A stretch of 64,000 nucleotides of DNA, from positions 1 through 64,000 of the forward strand of contig CANMSB010000018.1 in NCBI GenBank assembly GCA_947500445.1, read 5' to 3'. Source of the stretch: an uncultured Flavobacteriaceae bacterium (lineage in GTDB: Bacteria; Bacteroidota; Bacteroidia; Flavobacteriales; Flavobacteriaceae). Shown one piece after another: positions 46,501-54,823 of the stretch. Under the pieces are notes generated by a model, which had not been told where the DNA came from, ran no database searches, and saw nothing but the letters and a program-made list of their open reading frames with translations. The position numbers and the translations under genes are program-made. Positions within the stretch are counted from its first letter, which is position 1; every line of letters begins with the position of its first letter.

Positions 46501-46832
46501 GGTTGGAATATGGTTCCAAAGAGGGTGATAAGGGCCCTGTTCTTATCCTAAAAACAGTGGGGAATACAGCGGCTGTGGTCTCGAATGTTGAGGTATCGGA
46601 CGAAAAAGCACCGCTATTGTATCCAAATCCTTCAAAGGGTGTCTTCAAAATTGAAGGTCTTAACGAAGGCGAGATACTCACCATAGAAACGTTTTCGGGC
46701 GTTAGGGTTTATGAAACCAAGATAGCGAACACCAAAGGGGAAGAAATAGATGCATCGCATTTACCGGCCGGAGTTTATTTGGTGCAGGCTAGAAATAGCG
46801 GTACGGCATTTAAACTTATTATCTCAAAATAG
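43506..46832 (+). CDS. GH74-like secreted glycosidase with BACON, CBM96-like and T9SS domains
   Basis: 1,108 residues. After a signal peptide (about 1-28), two beta-propeller halves carry eight Asp-box loops (for example SDDQGDNWK, SNNGGKNWT, RTDNAGNSWS, ITNDGGATWK, SEDAGRTWT, STDGGASWT). GFVTGLDIHPTGAPMLCRTD followed by VGGAYRW is the N-terminal signature of GH74 xyloglucanases, with the likely catalytic Asp62. Then come a BACON domain (about 773-858, LSFDAKGGEQQVSITSNIDW), a DNRLRE/CBM96-like domain (about 866-1,020, DDAYVRFGNYTDTNFGE, YLKFDVGKLPG) and a type A T9SS sorting domain (about 1,035-1,108, LLYPNPSKG ... LPAGVYLVQARNSG). It should be delivered to the surface to cut a beta-glucan such as xyloglucan; the substrate is inferred. 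No SusCD pair is nearby. Confidence 0.85.
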   Translation: MMKATIKLILEVSTYCMLMLGMYVGSSQQISTEYRTIAQGSGGFVTGLDIHPTGAPMLCRTDVGGAYRWSNREDKWINIVTQQSLKDYELGFFEYDGVASIVSAPSDGNRLYMAFVDRLFYSDDQGDNWKVGATSKGAIHMEPNARAGRLQGERLAVDPNNKDVVYYGSNKDGLLVSNNGGKNWTVLNGVPVGAPEPIGRGRNDFPGIGTIVFDKSSGTNGQGSTKRIYVSVWGEGIFRTDNAGNSWSKMADYTKVEDAEIADDGTYLVCEEKNKKVYLFKNGNWSELTPPFESFFREVLINPTDSQQMVLFNRNGFIDNDSPRSFITNDGGATWKKIFPKNLSTRNDIPYLNTIESSSFAEFAWDPNRERIWMANGVGVWYFDNYNDPAQEGLTWNSQSRGISELIVNKIVVPEAGKPLIGNWDRASIKMEDLDTFPNNYGPTPEFNAAWDFAVFPGNTDIVYGIFEAQDNNKHTAVKYSGYSEDAGRTWTPFRFDTFPFNTEATSGDAKRNVYGNIMVSSKDKNKLIWCTEKLAKWDADPSKRVPGKFLYSPNRGADWYDVNSPEPGESWNDHYYFYKSVLAADPVDGNVFYAYNHTSNKLYRSTDYGQNFTYQSTLPNESDTSCKLRTHPSNGGHLFFTPGFSAYQNSDRNMGPLQESTDGGASWTEVNGTEKVIDISFGAPKPGTTSMTWYVYGKVNGEYGVHRSLNEGETFVKVGELYPFGITKGRAIFTADPYIYGQFYIGSAGAGTWVGTTNDADGETETDTILTAGTTALSFDAKGGEQQVSITSNIDWTLFDNRGFMRVSPKNGSGNGTITVTAEPNLGKGDRSGSIFISGDGVRREIKVSQSGASAGGGENGTLRLAPKDDAYVRFGNYTDTNFGEEDKLVVRDASVWSRESYLKFDVGKLPGTIENAKLRLYVNRNSGNNTMTVAQINDHSWSETTITAKNAPAAGSVVGTFTPKKIAAYIDVDVTAAIEASKGRFVSLKISGENGKWLEYGSKEGDKGPVLILKTVGNTAAVVSNVEVSDEKAPLLYPNPSKGVFKIEGLNEGEILTIETFSGVRVYETKIANTKGEEIDASHLPAGVYLVQARNSGTAFKLIISK

Positions 46833-46896
46833 TAAGGAAGCTTCTCGGTGTTGACTGCACCGCGTTGTTTTAAAATCTTTTGAAACAGGATTTTAG

Positions 46897-46928
46897 GGGG
46901 CAAGACTTTTTGATCTTGTCCCTTTTTT
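46897..46928 (+). terminator. Rho-independent terminator after the GH74-like gene
   Basis: Stem GGGGCAAGA / TCTTGTCCC (one mismatch) around a short loop, followed by six T, about 65 bp after the stop. Confidence 0.75.
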
Positions 46929-47046
46929 GTTGTGATATGGTCCGCTGGAAGTTCCTGGGCGGTTAAGAAGTCTTCTTTACAGGGATAACGGCAACAGTAC
47001 TGTGTAAGAACGCTATAGATTCCTATCCCGGCGAGTAGGTGCCTAC

Positions 47047-48189
47047 TTAACGTTTGCTACGCTCCTCCGGTAACAGATCGTTTTTAAACGGGTTTTTGGT
47101 AAACGGAAAAATGAGCTGTTTTAGAAACCCTTTTGGGAAGGATGCATCGACCAAACCGGTACCTTTGGGCCATTTGTTGCCCGGTAGATAGTAGGTGCCA
47201 AAAATTTTATCGATGAACGGGAATACCACTGCAAAATTGTTTCCGTAGTGCTCCGGCTCTTCGCAATGGTGCCAGTGGTGGTACTGCGGAGTGGTAATAA
47301 TGTATTTTAAGAACCCGAAATTGATTCGGGTATTGGCATGGATCAACACCGCGTGTATGGCGATAAAAATAATATATACGTTAAAAGTCAAGGTGGAGAA
47401 ACCCATAACGTATAACGGAATGTACGATACGCTTCGGGTAAAAAAGATGTCAATAAAATGGGTGCGCGAACCGGCCAACCAATCCATGTTTTCGGTAGAG
47501 TGGTGTATGGAGTGAAAACGCCATAGGTAGTGGTGCGAGTGAAAGAACCGATGTGCCCAATATTGAAACACGTCCGTGATCAACAGTGCCAAAAACAACT
47601 CTACGATGAAGGGAAGTCCCGAAACCCAGATATGTACCTGATCCAGATTCATCCATCCAAAGAAGGCCACTGCCGGTTTTTTGGTCAATACCCCAAAGAG
47701 CTGAATGGCCAAATGGCTTATTCCAAAATAAATGAGGTCGGTACGCCATTCTTCGTGAAACTTGGTCTGCAGTTTGTTCTTGGGAAATACGAGTTCGATC
47801 GGGACGAACAAGATCGCCATGATCAACAGGTCCAGAATGAGCCAGTCCAATCCAATACTCCAGTTTACCTTGTCCACGGCGCGCCCTTCGACCATTACTC
47901 CACCCAATACAACGGTAAGTACGCCGAGAGAGACCCCGATAACGGCATTTTTTTTGTTTTTGTTGAACAGCAGGCTTAACAATGCAAAAAGAAAGGTGGC
48001 AATGATGCCCCCCAACATGAGGTTTTCGGCCATTTCGGCGGTGTATACTTCTCGAAATTCCGGAGTGGTCAGCAGCTCTGGAAACTTGAAGCACAACAAG
48101 GCCCCTAAGGTAAGGCAACCAAGAAAAATGGAAATGGCTCCACTAATCCTGCCTTCGCCGATTTTCATACGGGTGGTTTGGTTTTTCAT
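47047..48189 (-). CDS. Sterol desaturase / fatty acid hydroxylase superfamily membrane protein
   Basis: 380 residues. Hydrophobic segments at about 16-36, 55-75, 82-100, 115-132 and 185-215, plus a C-terminal membrane region. The di-iron histidine motifs of the superfamily are present: HRFFHSHH near 219, FHSIHHS near 231 and HHWHHCEEPEHYGNNF near 310. These enzymes hydroxylate or desaturate sterol, carotenoid or fatty acyl chains in the inner membrane; the substrate here is unknown. An N-terminal extension of about 110 residues with three helices precedes the catalytic domain, longer than the minimal family. The gene stands alone, convergent with the glycosidase gene. Confidence 0.87.
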   Translation of the reverse strand: MKNQTTRMKIGEGRISGAISIFLGCLTLGALLCFKFPELLTTPEFREVYTAEMAENLMLGGIIATFLFALLSLLFNKNKKNAVIGVSLGVLTVVLGGVMVEGRAVDKVNWSIGLDWLILDLLIMAILFVPIELVFPKNKLQTKFHEEWRTDLIYFGISHLAIQLFGVLTKKPAVAFFGWMNLDQVHIWVSGLPFIVELFLALLITDVFQYWAHRFFHSHHYLWRFHSIHHSTENMDWLAGSRTHFIDIFFTRSVSYIPLYVMGFSTLTFNVYIIFIAIHAVLIHANTRINFGFLKYIITTPQYHHWHHCEEPEHYGNNFAVVFPFIDKIFGTYYLPGNKWPKGTGLVDASFPKGFLKQLIFPFTKNPFKNDLLPEERSKR

Positions 48190-48375
48190 GGGATATTTTG
48201 GTTTGGATATGTTTATCTAACGTTACAACGGGGATTTTGGTGTATTGCCACGGTAAGGATTTGTTTTGGATAAAAACGCTAAAATGCTCCTAAGACCAAA
48301 AAGAAAGCAGAAAACCAAAACTTAAATTGGCGTCACTCCTGGGAACTTGACGGCCACCGACTTCTGTCAACAGCA

Positions 48376-49005
48376 TTATTCCCCAAAAGCGACGTGAAAA
48401 TATCGGGTTATTGTTTCTTTTTTATAGTAGATATCGAACTTTAGAATTTGCCCTTCATCAAGAGGTGCGGAAAGATCAAAAGTACCATTTTCAACACCGG
48501 CCAGTAGTTCAGGTGAATATAGGTTCCCGATAGCTTCGGAGTCGATATTTGTAAGTTGTTTTTCCCAATAGTCAAGCGGTATGGCGTACCAAAAAAGGCC
48601 GATTTCTTTTTGATTTGCCTTTTGATCATAAAGCGACCCGTTAATGTAGATAGATGGTGTTTCCTTGTCCATGGAAGAGCCTTTGGCAAGCACGGCCAGA
48701 TACAGATCTGTACCCGGGTTCCATTGTGCTCCGTTTGGCCCCCCGCCGTTCCGATGAAAAATGTTGGGTATGCTATCGGTGTTCAAAAGTACTTTTGATT
48801 TTTCGGTCAACCATTCTTCGATCTGAGCGCTGTCCCGATGGGTGGAATATTTGTCATCGAGCTTAAAAAAGCAAGAGGCTTTCAGGCGATGCCCCGGACC
48901 TTTGACATTTGTTGGTGGAGTTGTAATGTTTTCCTGCCCTTCGTTCTTTGCTTTGCAATTGATAAGAAGCGTTAAGCTGAAAAAAAGGATCAAGATCGGT
49001 CTCAT
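48376..49005 (-). CDS. Lipoprotein of unknown function
   Basis: 209 residues. Lipoprotein signal MRPILILFFSLTLLINC with Cys17. The mature part starts with a polar linker, then contains GHRLKASCFFKLDDKYSTHR, NIFHRNGGGPNGAQWNPG, LYLAVLAKGSSMDKETP and FWYAIPLDYWEKQL; it ends in a strand-rich FDIYYKKETITRYFHVAFGE. No family was recognised. The gene is followed by the GT2 gene on the same strand upstream, with a palindromic repeat between them. Confidence 0.65.
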   Translation of the reverse strand: MRPILILFFSLTLLINCKAKNEGQENITTPPTNVKGPGHRLKASCFFKLDDKYSTHRDSAQIEEWLTEKSKVLLNTDSIPNIFHRNGGGPNGAQWNPGTDLYLAVLAKGSSMDKETPSIYINGSLYDQKANQKEIGLFWYAIPLDYWEKQLTNIDSEAIGNLYSPELLAGVENGTFDLSAPLDEGQILKFDIYYKKETITRYFHVAFGE

Positions 49006-49061
49006 TTATTCGAACGTGTTTGCGAGCTTTTGGGATACCGTCATATCCCAAAAAAATCAAA

Positions 49062-49092
49062 TTATCCCATTTCACCGTTAAAATGGCAGTAG
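49062..49092. repeat. Dispersed palindromic intergenic repeat, copy 4
   Basis: CCCATTTCACCGTTAAAATGG, read in two halves as CCCATTTCA and GTTAAAATGG, resembles the copies at 12067, 23408 and 23457. It overlaps the stop codon of the minus-strand GT2 gene. Confidence 0.55.
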
Positions 49093-49935
49093 TTTTTTTC
49101 TCATATTGGTCCACCGCAATTTGCGGATATATTTCCCTTCTGCCTCAGAGACCAAAAACGCTGCGTTGTTCCGTTCGGCTTCCAGGTAGCCTTCCATATT
49201 ATCGAAAAAAGCATTTTTTTTGCGTTGTTTCAAAGCCATCTTTAACGAAGCGATCAGTGTTATCAGATACCCATATCGCATGCCATACATGGCCTTGCCC
49301 TGTAGCAGTTTGGCTTTTTTATTGTACGCGTTGCCAACGGGCCTAAGGTGCTTTGCATGAAGGTTTTCGTCCGTATGTATTTCGTAGCCGTGGTACCGCG
49401 CCAGCAGTTCATCTACCGTGTCCCACCCCATTGCCGATTTTAACCCGCCAATGTCCTTAAAACATCGTTTGGAATAGGCCTTAAAGGCTCCGCGCACATG
49501 GTCGCTGTTCATGGGATGGTTCCGTTTCCATATTCCTTTGGCGTCTTCCTCGTAAGCAAAACCGCCGGCGATACCAATATTGGGGTTGGCCCTAAACGCG
49601 AGGGCTATTTTTTCAAAGTAAGGGTCGGGCAAAACAATGTCGGCATCGAGCTTTACCAAAAAATCGTAGTCTTCATCCAGTAGGGCCAGCCCTTTTTTAA
49701 AGGCATTGACCACTTTACTGCCGGGCATGTGCAGGGTGTCGGAAGTCGTATTCAGTTTTGTGAAAAGGGAATGTTCGGATGTATAGGAGTCAATGATGTT
49801 TTCGGTTTCATCGGTAGAATTGTCATTGACTATGATTACCCTTTTGGGTAGCAGGGTTTGCCGCAATAAGCTATCCAAGGTAAACGAAAGAAACTGTTGT
49901 TCGTTATGGGCGGGTATGACCACGTAATAGTTCAT
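49078..49935 (-). CDS. Glycosyltransferase family 2 protein
   Basis: 285 residues. GT-A fold of family 2: YYVVIPAHNEQQFLSFTLDS at the start, VIIVNDNSTDETENII near 34, FLVKLDADIVLPDPYFEKIA near 91 with the D-x-D metal site and a C-terminal IGGLKSAMGWDTVDELLARY region. It transfers a sugar to an unidentified acceptor, probably lipid or surface polysaccharide, in the cytoplasm; no transmembrane helix is seen. The 3' end carries a palindromic repeat. It lies 87 bp downstream of a methyltransferase gene on the same strand. Confidence 0.85.
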   Translation of the reverse strand: MNYYVVIPAHNEQQFLSFTLDSLLRQTLLPKRVIIVNDNSTDETENIIDSYTSEHSLFTKLNTTSDTLHMPGSKVVNAFKKGLALLDEDYDFLVKLDADIVLPDPYFEKIALAFRANPNIGIAGGFAYEEDAKGIWKRNHPMNSDHVRGAFKAYSKRCFKDIGGLKSAMGWDTVDELLARYHGYEIHTDENLHAKHLRPVGNAYNKKAKLLQGKAMYGMRYGYLITLIASLKMALKQRKKNAFFDNMEGYLEAERNNAAFLVSEAEGKYIRKLRWTNMRKKLLPF

Positions 49936-50022
49936 ATTGTCCGTAATTCATAGATTTCTTTCCTAGCTGACCTTGTGATGCCATCGTTAACGGGATAGCT
50001 GCGTTTTGGAACGGCCTTACCC

Positions 50023-50544
50023 CTACTTTTTCTCTGCATAAACGATATAGTATCTGGGGGTAATGCTGCGCAACAAGGGGCGAATTCCAATTTTTCGCAC
50101 CGGGTTGGTCCATTTCATTCGATCTTTGATTTCCCATCCCGCTTTTTCCAAGAGCCAATCGAACTGCCAATCTTCAAATTCGTGGTAGTGCCGGTCCCAA
50201 GGATCGGTTTTGCTCCTATAGGCCGAAGAAAACCAAAGCTTTAAGGGAATGCTCGCCACTAATTTTTTAGAAGGGATGTTTCGCAATACATTAAAGGGTG
50301 CTACCAAATGTTCAAAAATTTCGAAGGCCGTCGTTACGTCCGCCGCGGAGTTTTGAACGCTTTCGAAGGTGAGGTCTAGGTCTTCCCCGTTGGTATTGGT
50401 TACTTGAAACCCTTCGGCCGTCATAATTTTGGAAAAGGGGTTGGGTACTCCAAGATCTAGGATAGCTTCTTCGGTTCCAACGTGTTTTTTTAGAAAAGAC
50501 AGGGTATTATGAAAACGCTTGCTCGGATAGGTTTGTTCGTACAT
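50023..50544 (-). CDS. Class I SAM-dependent methyltransferase
   Basis: 173 residues, short for the family. The glycine motif is reduced to AILDLGVPNPFSKIMTAEGF near 29, followed by the acidic motif NTNGEDLDLTFESV and the TTAFEIFEHLVAPFNVLRNI post-motif region, then KLVASIPLKLWFSSA. The C-terminus HEFEDWQFDWLLEKAGWEI is typical of small-molecule methyltransferases. The substrate is unknown. It lies between the GT2 gene and a KAS III-like gene, suggesting a shared lipid or glycan pathway. Confidence 0.75.
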   Translation of the reverse strand: MYEQTYPSKRFHNTLSFLKKHVGTEEAILDLGVPNPFSKIMTAEGFQVTNTNGEDLDLTFESVQNSAADVTTAFEIFEHLVAPFNVLRNIPSKKLVASIPLKLWFSSAYRSKTDPWDRHYHEFEDWQFDWLLEKAGWEIKDRMKWTNPVRKIGIRPLLRSITPRYYIVYAEKK

Positions 50545-50616
50545 GGATAGATGCCGCTTGACGTTATTTTGGTCCTGAAATTAAAAATTTGAAAAACAGG
50601 AACGGCTTTTTTTACG

Positions 50617-51675
50617 TCATACCTTATATACGATGGCATTTACGTTCATTCCCGCCCCTACACTGGCAAAGATAACAACATCTCCCTTGGAGACGGACTG
50701 ATCGGCCAATTTTCCTTTGCGTACCATATCGAAAAGTGTCGGTACTGTGGCCACGGAGCTATTGCCGAGTTCATGGATGTTCATAGGCATCACATTATCA
50801 GGTGGTGTAGCCCCATAACACTCATAAAAGCGCTTTAAGATGGCGATGTCCATTTTCTCGTTCGCTTGGTGGATGAATATTTTTTTAACGGCTTCTATCC
50901 CATACCCGCTTTTATCCAAACAGGCTTTCATGGCACGGGGAACATGGGTTACGGCAAATTCATAAATTTTCCGCCCGTACATTTTAATATATTTCGTCGG
51001 GTCGGCATTTTTGGAATACGATACATCGGAAAATAGGAAGTATGCTTCCTCTTTGGCGAAAGTGGCCATTTCCTGTGCCAGTATTTCACCACTTTGACCT
51101 GTATTTGCTTCTAGGACCGCCGCGCCAGCGCCATCGGAATAGATCATACTGTCACGGTCGTGCGGATCTATTACGCGGGATAAGGTTTCCGCCCCGATCA
51201 CCAAACATTTTTTGGCAATACCACTGTTAATGAACGACCGTGCTTGAATAAGCCCTTGAATCCATCCGGGACATCCGAAGAGCAGGTCGTATGCCACACA
51301 CTTTGGATTTTGGATGCGCATCAGATGCTTTACCCTAGAGGCCAGGCTGGGCAGGGTATCGGATTGGGATACATCGTCGGCTACGTCCCCAAAGTTATGT
51401 GCCACGATGATGTAGTCCAGCGTTTCTTTATCCAGACCGGCATCCGCAATGGCCTTTTCACCCGCCAAAAAAGCAAGGTCGGAGGCGTTAAGGTGTTTTT
51501 CGGCGTACCGTCGTTCGACAATACCCGTAATGGCCTCGAATTTTTCGATTATCGTTCCATTGGGATGTTTAAAACCACTGCCGTCCGAGTTAAGGAACCG
51601 ATGGTTGGTAAAGGCGTTGTTCTGAACGGTAACGGTGGGGATATAGGATCCGGTTCCGGTTATGGTCGTTTTCAT
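50617..51675 (-). CDS. 3-oxoacyl-ACP synthase III-like protein
   Basis: 352 residues of the thiolase fold. The catalytic triad of KAS III is in place: Cys135 in LLFGCPGW, His269 in IFIHQAN and Asn305 in GNSSVATVP. The C-terminal GDVVIFASVGAGMNVNAIVY is a typical FabH ending. It starts condensation of acyl-CoA or acyl-ACP with malonyl-ACP; whether it is the housekeeping FabH or a pathway-specific variant cannot be read, though the neighbours (GT2, methyltransferase) and the absence of fab genes favour the latter. An 18-bp perfect palindrome lies upstream. Confidence 0.85.
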   Translation of the reverse strand: MKTTITGTGSYIPTVTVQNNAFTNHRFLNSDGSGFKHPNGTIIEKFEAITGIVERRYAEKHLNASDLAFLAGEKAIADAGLDKETLDYIIVAHNFGDVADDVSQSDTLPSLASRVKHLMRIQNPKCVAYDLLFGCPGWIQGLIQARSFINSGIAKKCLVIGAETLSRVIDPHDRDSMIYSDGAGAAVLEANTGQSGEILAQEMATFAKEEAYFLFSDVSYSKNADPTKYIKMYGRKIYEFAVTHVPRAMKACLDKSGYGIEAVKKIFIHQANEKMDIAILKRFYECYGATPPDNVMPMNIHELGNSSVATVPTLFDMVRKGKLADQSVSKGDVVIFASVGAGMNVNAIVYKV

Positions 51676-51724
51676 AAAGAGGGAATGGTTAGTATTATCG
51701 CAATATACCAGCTTATCCCTATCA

Positions 51725-51742
51725 TATTATGCATGCATAATA
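51725..51742. promoter_or_regulatory. Perfect 18-bp palindrome upstream of the KAS III-like gene
   Basis: TATTATGCATGCATAATA is its own reverse complement, 50 bp above the KAS III-like ATG. Perfect palindromes of this size in a leader suggest an operator for a dimeric regulator. Confidence 0.5.
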
Positions 51743-51789
51743 AAATACTACGATGCCCAGCGCTTATTTTTAAGCACTCAATAAATGGG

Positions 51790-51820
51790 AAAGGCCCCTG
51801 CATGTTCGCGCAAAGGCCTT
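51790..51820 (-). terminator. Weak hairpin after gcvP, possible terminator
   Basis: AAAGGCC and GGCCTTT form a 7-bp stem about 25 bp after the gcvP stop on the minus strand. No long T-run follows, so the role is uncertain. Confidence 0.4.
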
Positions 51821-51844
51821 TAAATAGGTGTAAATGCTTCTTTT

Positions 51845-54694
51845 TTAAGCTTCTACATATGCTTCTATGGGAGCACAGGTACAGATTAAATTACGATCGC
51901 CATAAGCGTCGTCTACGCGTCGTACCGTAGGCCAAAACTTATTGTCGGCCACAAAGGGCAAGGGAAAAATGGCTTTTTCCCTGCTATATGGAAACTTCCA
52001 TTTGTCGTTCGTAGCCATGGCCAAGGTGTGTGGTGCGTTCTTTAATACATTGTCCGGGTCACTGGCATTTGTCGCTTCAATTTCGCTTCTTATGGAAATC
52101 ATGGCATCACAAAAACGGTCGAGTTCCGCTAAATTTTCACTTTCCGTGGGTTCGATCATCACGGTTCCGGCTACGGGAAAGGAAACGGTCGGGGCATGAA
52201 ATCCGTAATCCATAAGCCGTTTTGCGATGTCCGTAACTTCAATACCATGCTGTTTAAAAGGCCTGCAATCCAAGATCATTTCGTGCGCCGCCCTTCCTTT
52301 TTCACCGGTATACAATACCTCATAGTGGCCGTTCAGACGATGTTTGATGTAATTGGCGTTCAAAATAGCGATTTCGGTACTATGGCGCAAACCTTGCTCT
52401 CCTAGCATTTTAATGTATCCGTAGGAAATCAGGCAGGCAAGGGAGCTTCCCCAGGGAGCTGCGGAAATGGCGGAAATGGCTTGTTCCCCTCCAGTTTTGA
52501 TAATCGGGTTGCCCGGTAAAAAGGGTACCAGTTGGGGTGCCACACAAATGGGACCTACACCGGGTCCTCCGCCTCCATGGGGAATGGCAAAAGTCTTATG
52601 TAGGTTCAAATGGCATACATCGGCACCGATGGTGGCAGGGTTGGTAAGACCTACCTGGGCGTTCATGTTCGCACCGTCCATATATACCTGGCCACCGTGG
52701 TCGTGAATCAATTGGGTAATCTTTTTTATGGAAGATTCGAAAACACCATGTGTAGAGGGGTAGGTGACCATAAGCGCAGCCAAATTGCTCGAATGTAATT
52801 GTACCTTTTCCTCAAGATTGGCCAAATCGATATTTCCCTTTTCGTCCGTTTTGGTGACCACCACTTTCATACCGGCCATAACGGCAGATGCCGGGTTGGT
52901 ACCATGGGCCGATGCGGGAATGATACAGATGTTTCGGTGTGCTTCGTTTCGGGATTCATGGTAGGCACGAATGGTCATCAGTCCTGCGTATTCCCCTTGG
53001 GCCCCGGAATTGGGTTGTAGGGAGGTCCCGGCAAAACCGGTTATTTCGTTGAGGTCTTTTTCCAGTTCCCGTAAAACGATTTGATATCCCTCGGCCTGCT
53101 CTAGGGGAACAAAAGGGTGAATGTTGCCCCACTGCGACCAGCTTAGCGGAAGCATTTCCGTAGCGGCATTCAATTTCATGGTGCAGCTGCCCAAAGAGAT
53201 CATGGAATGGTTGAGCGCAAGATCTTTTCGTTCCAATTTTTTGATGTATCGCATCAATTCGGTTTCGGAATGGTAGGAATTGAATACCTCGTTTTCCATG
53301 AAAGGGGCAGCACGTTGTAATGTTTTTTCAATCGCGGTTTCGTTCAATAGCGCCGTTATGTGGTGTGTGGGTTTTTGTAACGCCTCCGAAAAAACGGCGA
53401 CGATCTGCTGCAAATCTTCCAAGGTGGTCGCCTCGTTTACCGAAATGCTTACGGTATCTTCATCCACATAGAGGAAGTTGATTTTTTTTGCCAACGCTAT
53501 CGGTTTCACTTTTTTCGCATCGGCTTTCACCAAAATGGTATCGAAATAGGAGCTGTTCATTTGATAGACGCCCGTTTTTTCAAGGGCGTCGGCAAGGGTA
53601 CATGCGCTGGCGTGTACTTTTAAAGCAATATACTTTAGGCCTCTTGGACCATGGTACACCGCATACATGCCCGCCATAACCGCCAACAACACCTGGGCGG
53701 TACAAATGTTTGAAGTAGCCTTGTCCCTTTTAATGTGCTGTTCCCTTGTTTGTAGGGCCATGCGCAAGGCGGGTTTGCCATCGGTATCTTTGGTTATCCC
53801 GATGATGCGTCCGGGAATATTCCGTTTGTACGCTTCTTTTGTGGCAAAGAAAGCCGCATGCGGTCCTCCGTATCCCAAAGGTATTCCAAAACGCTGTGTA
53901 GTTCCCACAACAACATCGACGCCGAATTCCCCGGGAGGGGTTAGGAGTACCAAGCTCAAGATGTCCGCGGCAACGGCAACCTTGATGTCCTGTTCCTTTG
54001 CTTTGGCAACAAAGCTTTCGTAATCATGGACCTGTCCGTATTTGCCCGGATACTGTAAGAGCGCGCCATAAAATTCATCATTGAAATCGAACTCCCTATG
54101 GTCGCCGATAACCAATTCGATACCTATGGGCTTGGATCTTGTTCGGAGCAATGCCAAGGTCTGCGGCAAAATTTCTTCCGAAACAAAAAACTTCGTTACA
54201 CCATTCTTTTTTTGTGGTCGCGAACGCACATCGAACAGCATGGTCATCGCTTCGGCCGCGGCCGTACTTTCGTCCAACAGGGAGGCATTGGCCAGTTCCA
54301 TACCCGTAAGGTCGGTTACCACCGTTTGAAAATTGAGCAGTGCCTCCAAACGGCCTTGTGCAATTTCTGCCTGGTAAGGAGTGTAAGCGGTGTACCAGCC
54401 CGGGTTTTCCAAAATGTTTCTTTTGATCACCGAGGGCGTCAGCGCTTCATGATATCCCAAGCCGATATAACTTTTAAAAACCGCGTTCTTTTCCGATAAT
54501 CCTTGAAGGTGGTTCAAAAAGGAATGCTCGCTCATAGGAGCGTCCAATTGCAATGGTCGTTGCAAGCGAATTTCTTCCGGAATGGTCTCGTGGATCAGTT
54601 GTTCCAGATCCGCCACCTGTATGGCATCGAGCATATGTCGATGGTCTTCTTCCCTAATACCGATATGGCGCAATGCAAACACGTCAGTTTTCAT
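51845..54694 (-). CDS. gcvP: Glycine dehydrogenase (aminomethyl-transferring), P protein
   Basis: 949 residues, the full-length single-chain P protein of the glycine cleavage system. It decarboxylates glycine with pyridoxal phosphate and passes the methylamine to the H protein. The ATG at 54692-54694 (MKTDVFALRHIG) is preferred over one 9 codons upstream, and a -7 box sits about 25 bp above it. N-terminal IPEEIRLQRPLQLD and YTAYTPYQAEIAQGRLEALLNF, and a C-terminal half with the PLP-lysine in LNLHKTFAIPHGGGGPGVGP near residue 700. The gcvT and gcvH genes are not here, as usual in Bacteroidota. Confidence 0.96.
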   Translation of the reverse strand: MKTDVFALRHIGIREEDHRHMLDAIQVADLEQLIHETIPEEIRLQRPLQLDAPMSEHSFLNHLQGLSEKNAVFKSYIGLGYHEALTPSVIKRNILENPGWYTAYTPYQAEIAQGRLEALLNFQTVVTDLTGMELANASLLDESTAAAEAMTMLFDVRSRPQKKNGVTKFFVSEEILPQTLALLRTRSKPIGIELVIGDHREFDFNDEFYGALLQYPGKYGQVHDYESFVAKAKEQDIKVAVAADILSLVLLTPPGEFGVDVVVGTTQRFGIPLGYGGPHAAFFATKEAYKRNIPGRIIGITKDTDGKPALRMALQTREQHIKRDKATSNICTAQVLLAVMAGMYAVYHGPRGLKYIALKVHASACTLADALEKTGVYQMNSSYFDTILVKADAKKVKPIALAKKINFLYVDEDTVSISVNEATTLEDLQQIVAVFSEALQKPTHHITALLNETAIEKTLQRAAPFMENEVFNSYHSETELMRYIKKLERKDLALNHSMISLGSCTMKLNAATEMLPLSWSQWGNIHPFVPLEQAEGYQIVLRELEKDLNEITGFAGTSLQPNSGAQGEYAGLMTIRAYHESRNEAHRNICIIPASAHGTNPASAVMAGMKVVVTKTDEKGNIDLANLEEKVQLHSSNLAALMVTYPSTHGVFESSIKKITQLIHDHGGQVYMDGANMNAQVGLTNPATIGADVCHLNLHKTFAIPHGGGGPGVGPICVAPQLVPFLPGNPIIKTGGEQAISAISAAPWGSSLACLISYGYIKMLGEQGLRHSTEIAILNANYIKHRLNGHYEVLYTGEKGRAAHEMILDCRPFKQHGIEVTDIAKRLMDYGFHAPTVSFPVAGTVMIEPTESENLAELDRFCDAMISIRSEIEATNASDPDNVLKNAPHTLAMATNDKWKFPYSREKAIFPLPFVADNKFWPTVRRVDDAYGDRNLICTCAPIEAYVEA

Positions 54695-54718
54695 AAAGCG
54701 AGCTTTTAATTTGTTGTG

Positions 54719-54726
54719 CAAAATTA
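54719..54726 (-). promoter_or_regulatory. Promoter -7 box for gcvP
   Basis: Minus-strand TAATTTTG matches TAnnTTTG, about 25 bp above the chosen gcvP ATG. Confidence 0.5.
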
Positions 54727-54811
54727 GGCATTAATTGGCTTTAAATAAACCGATTATCGACCAACTGCATCAAAGTTTTTAACCAAACCGGAGGGTTATA
54801 AACAGTTTGGC

Positions 54812-54819
54812 TATTTTTG
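54812..54819 (+). promoter_or_regulatory. Promoter -7 box for the UbiA-like gene
   Basis: TATTTTTG matches TAnnTTTG and lies 4 bp before the ATG at 54824, so the transcript would be leaderless or nearly so. Confidence 0.4.
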
Positions 54820-54823
54820 TTTA

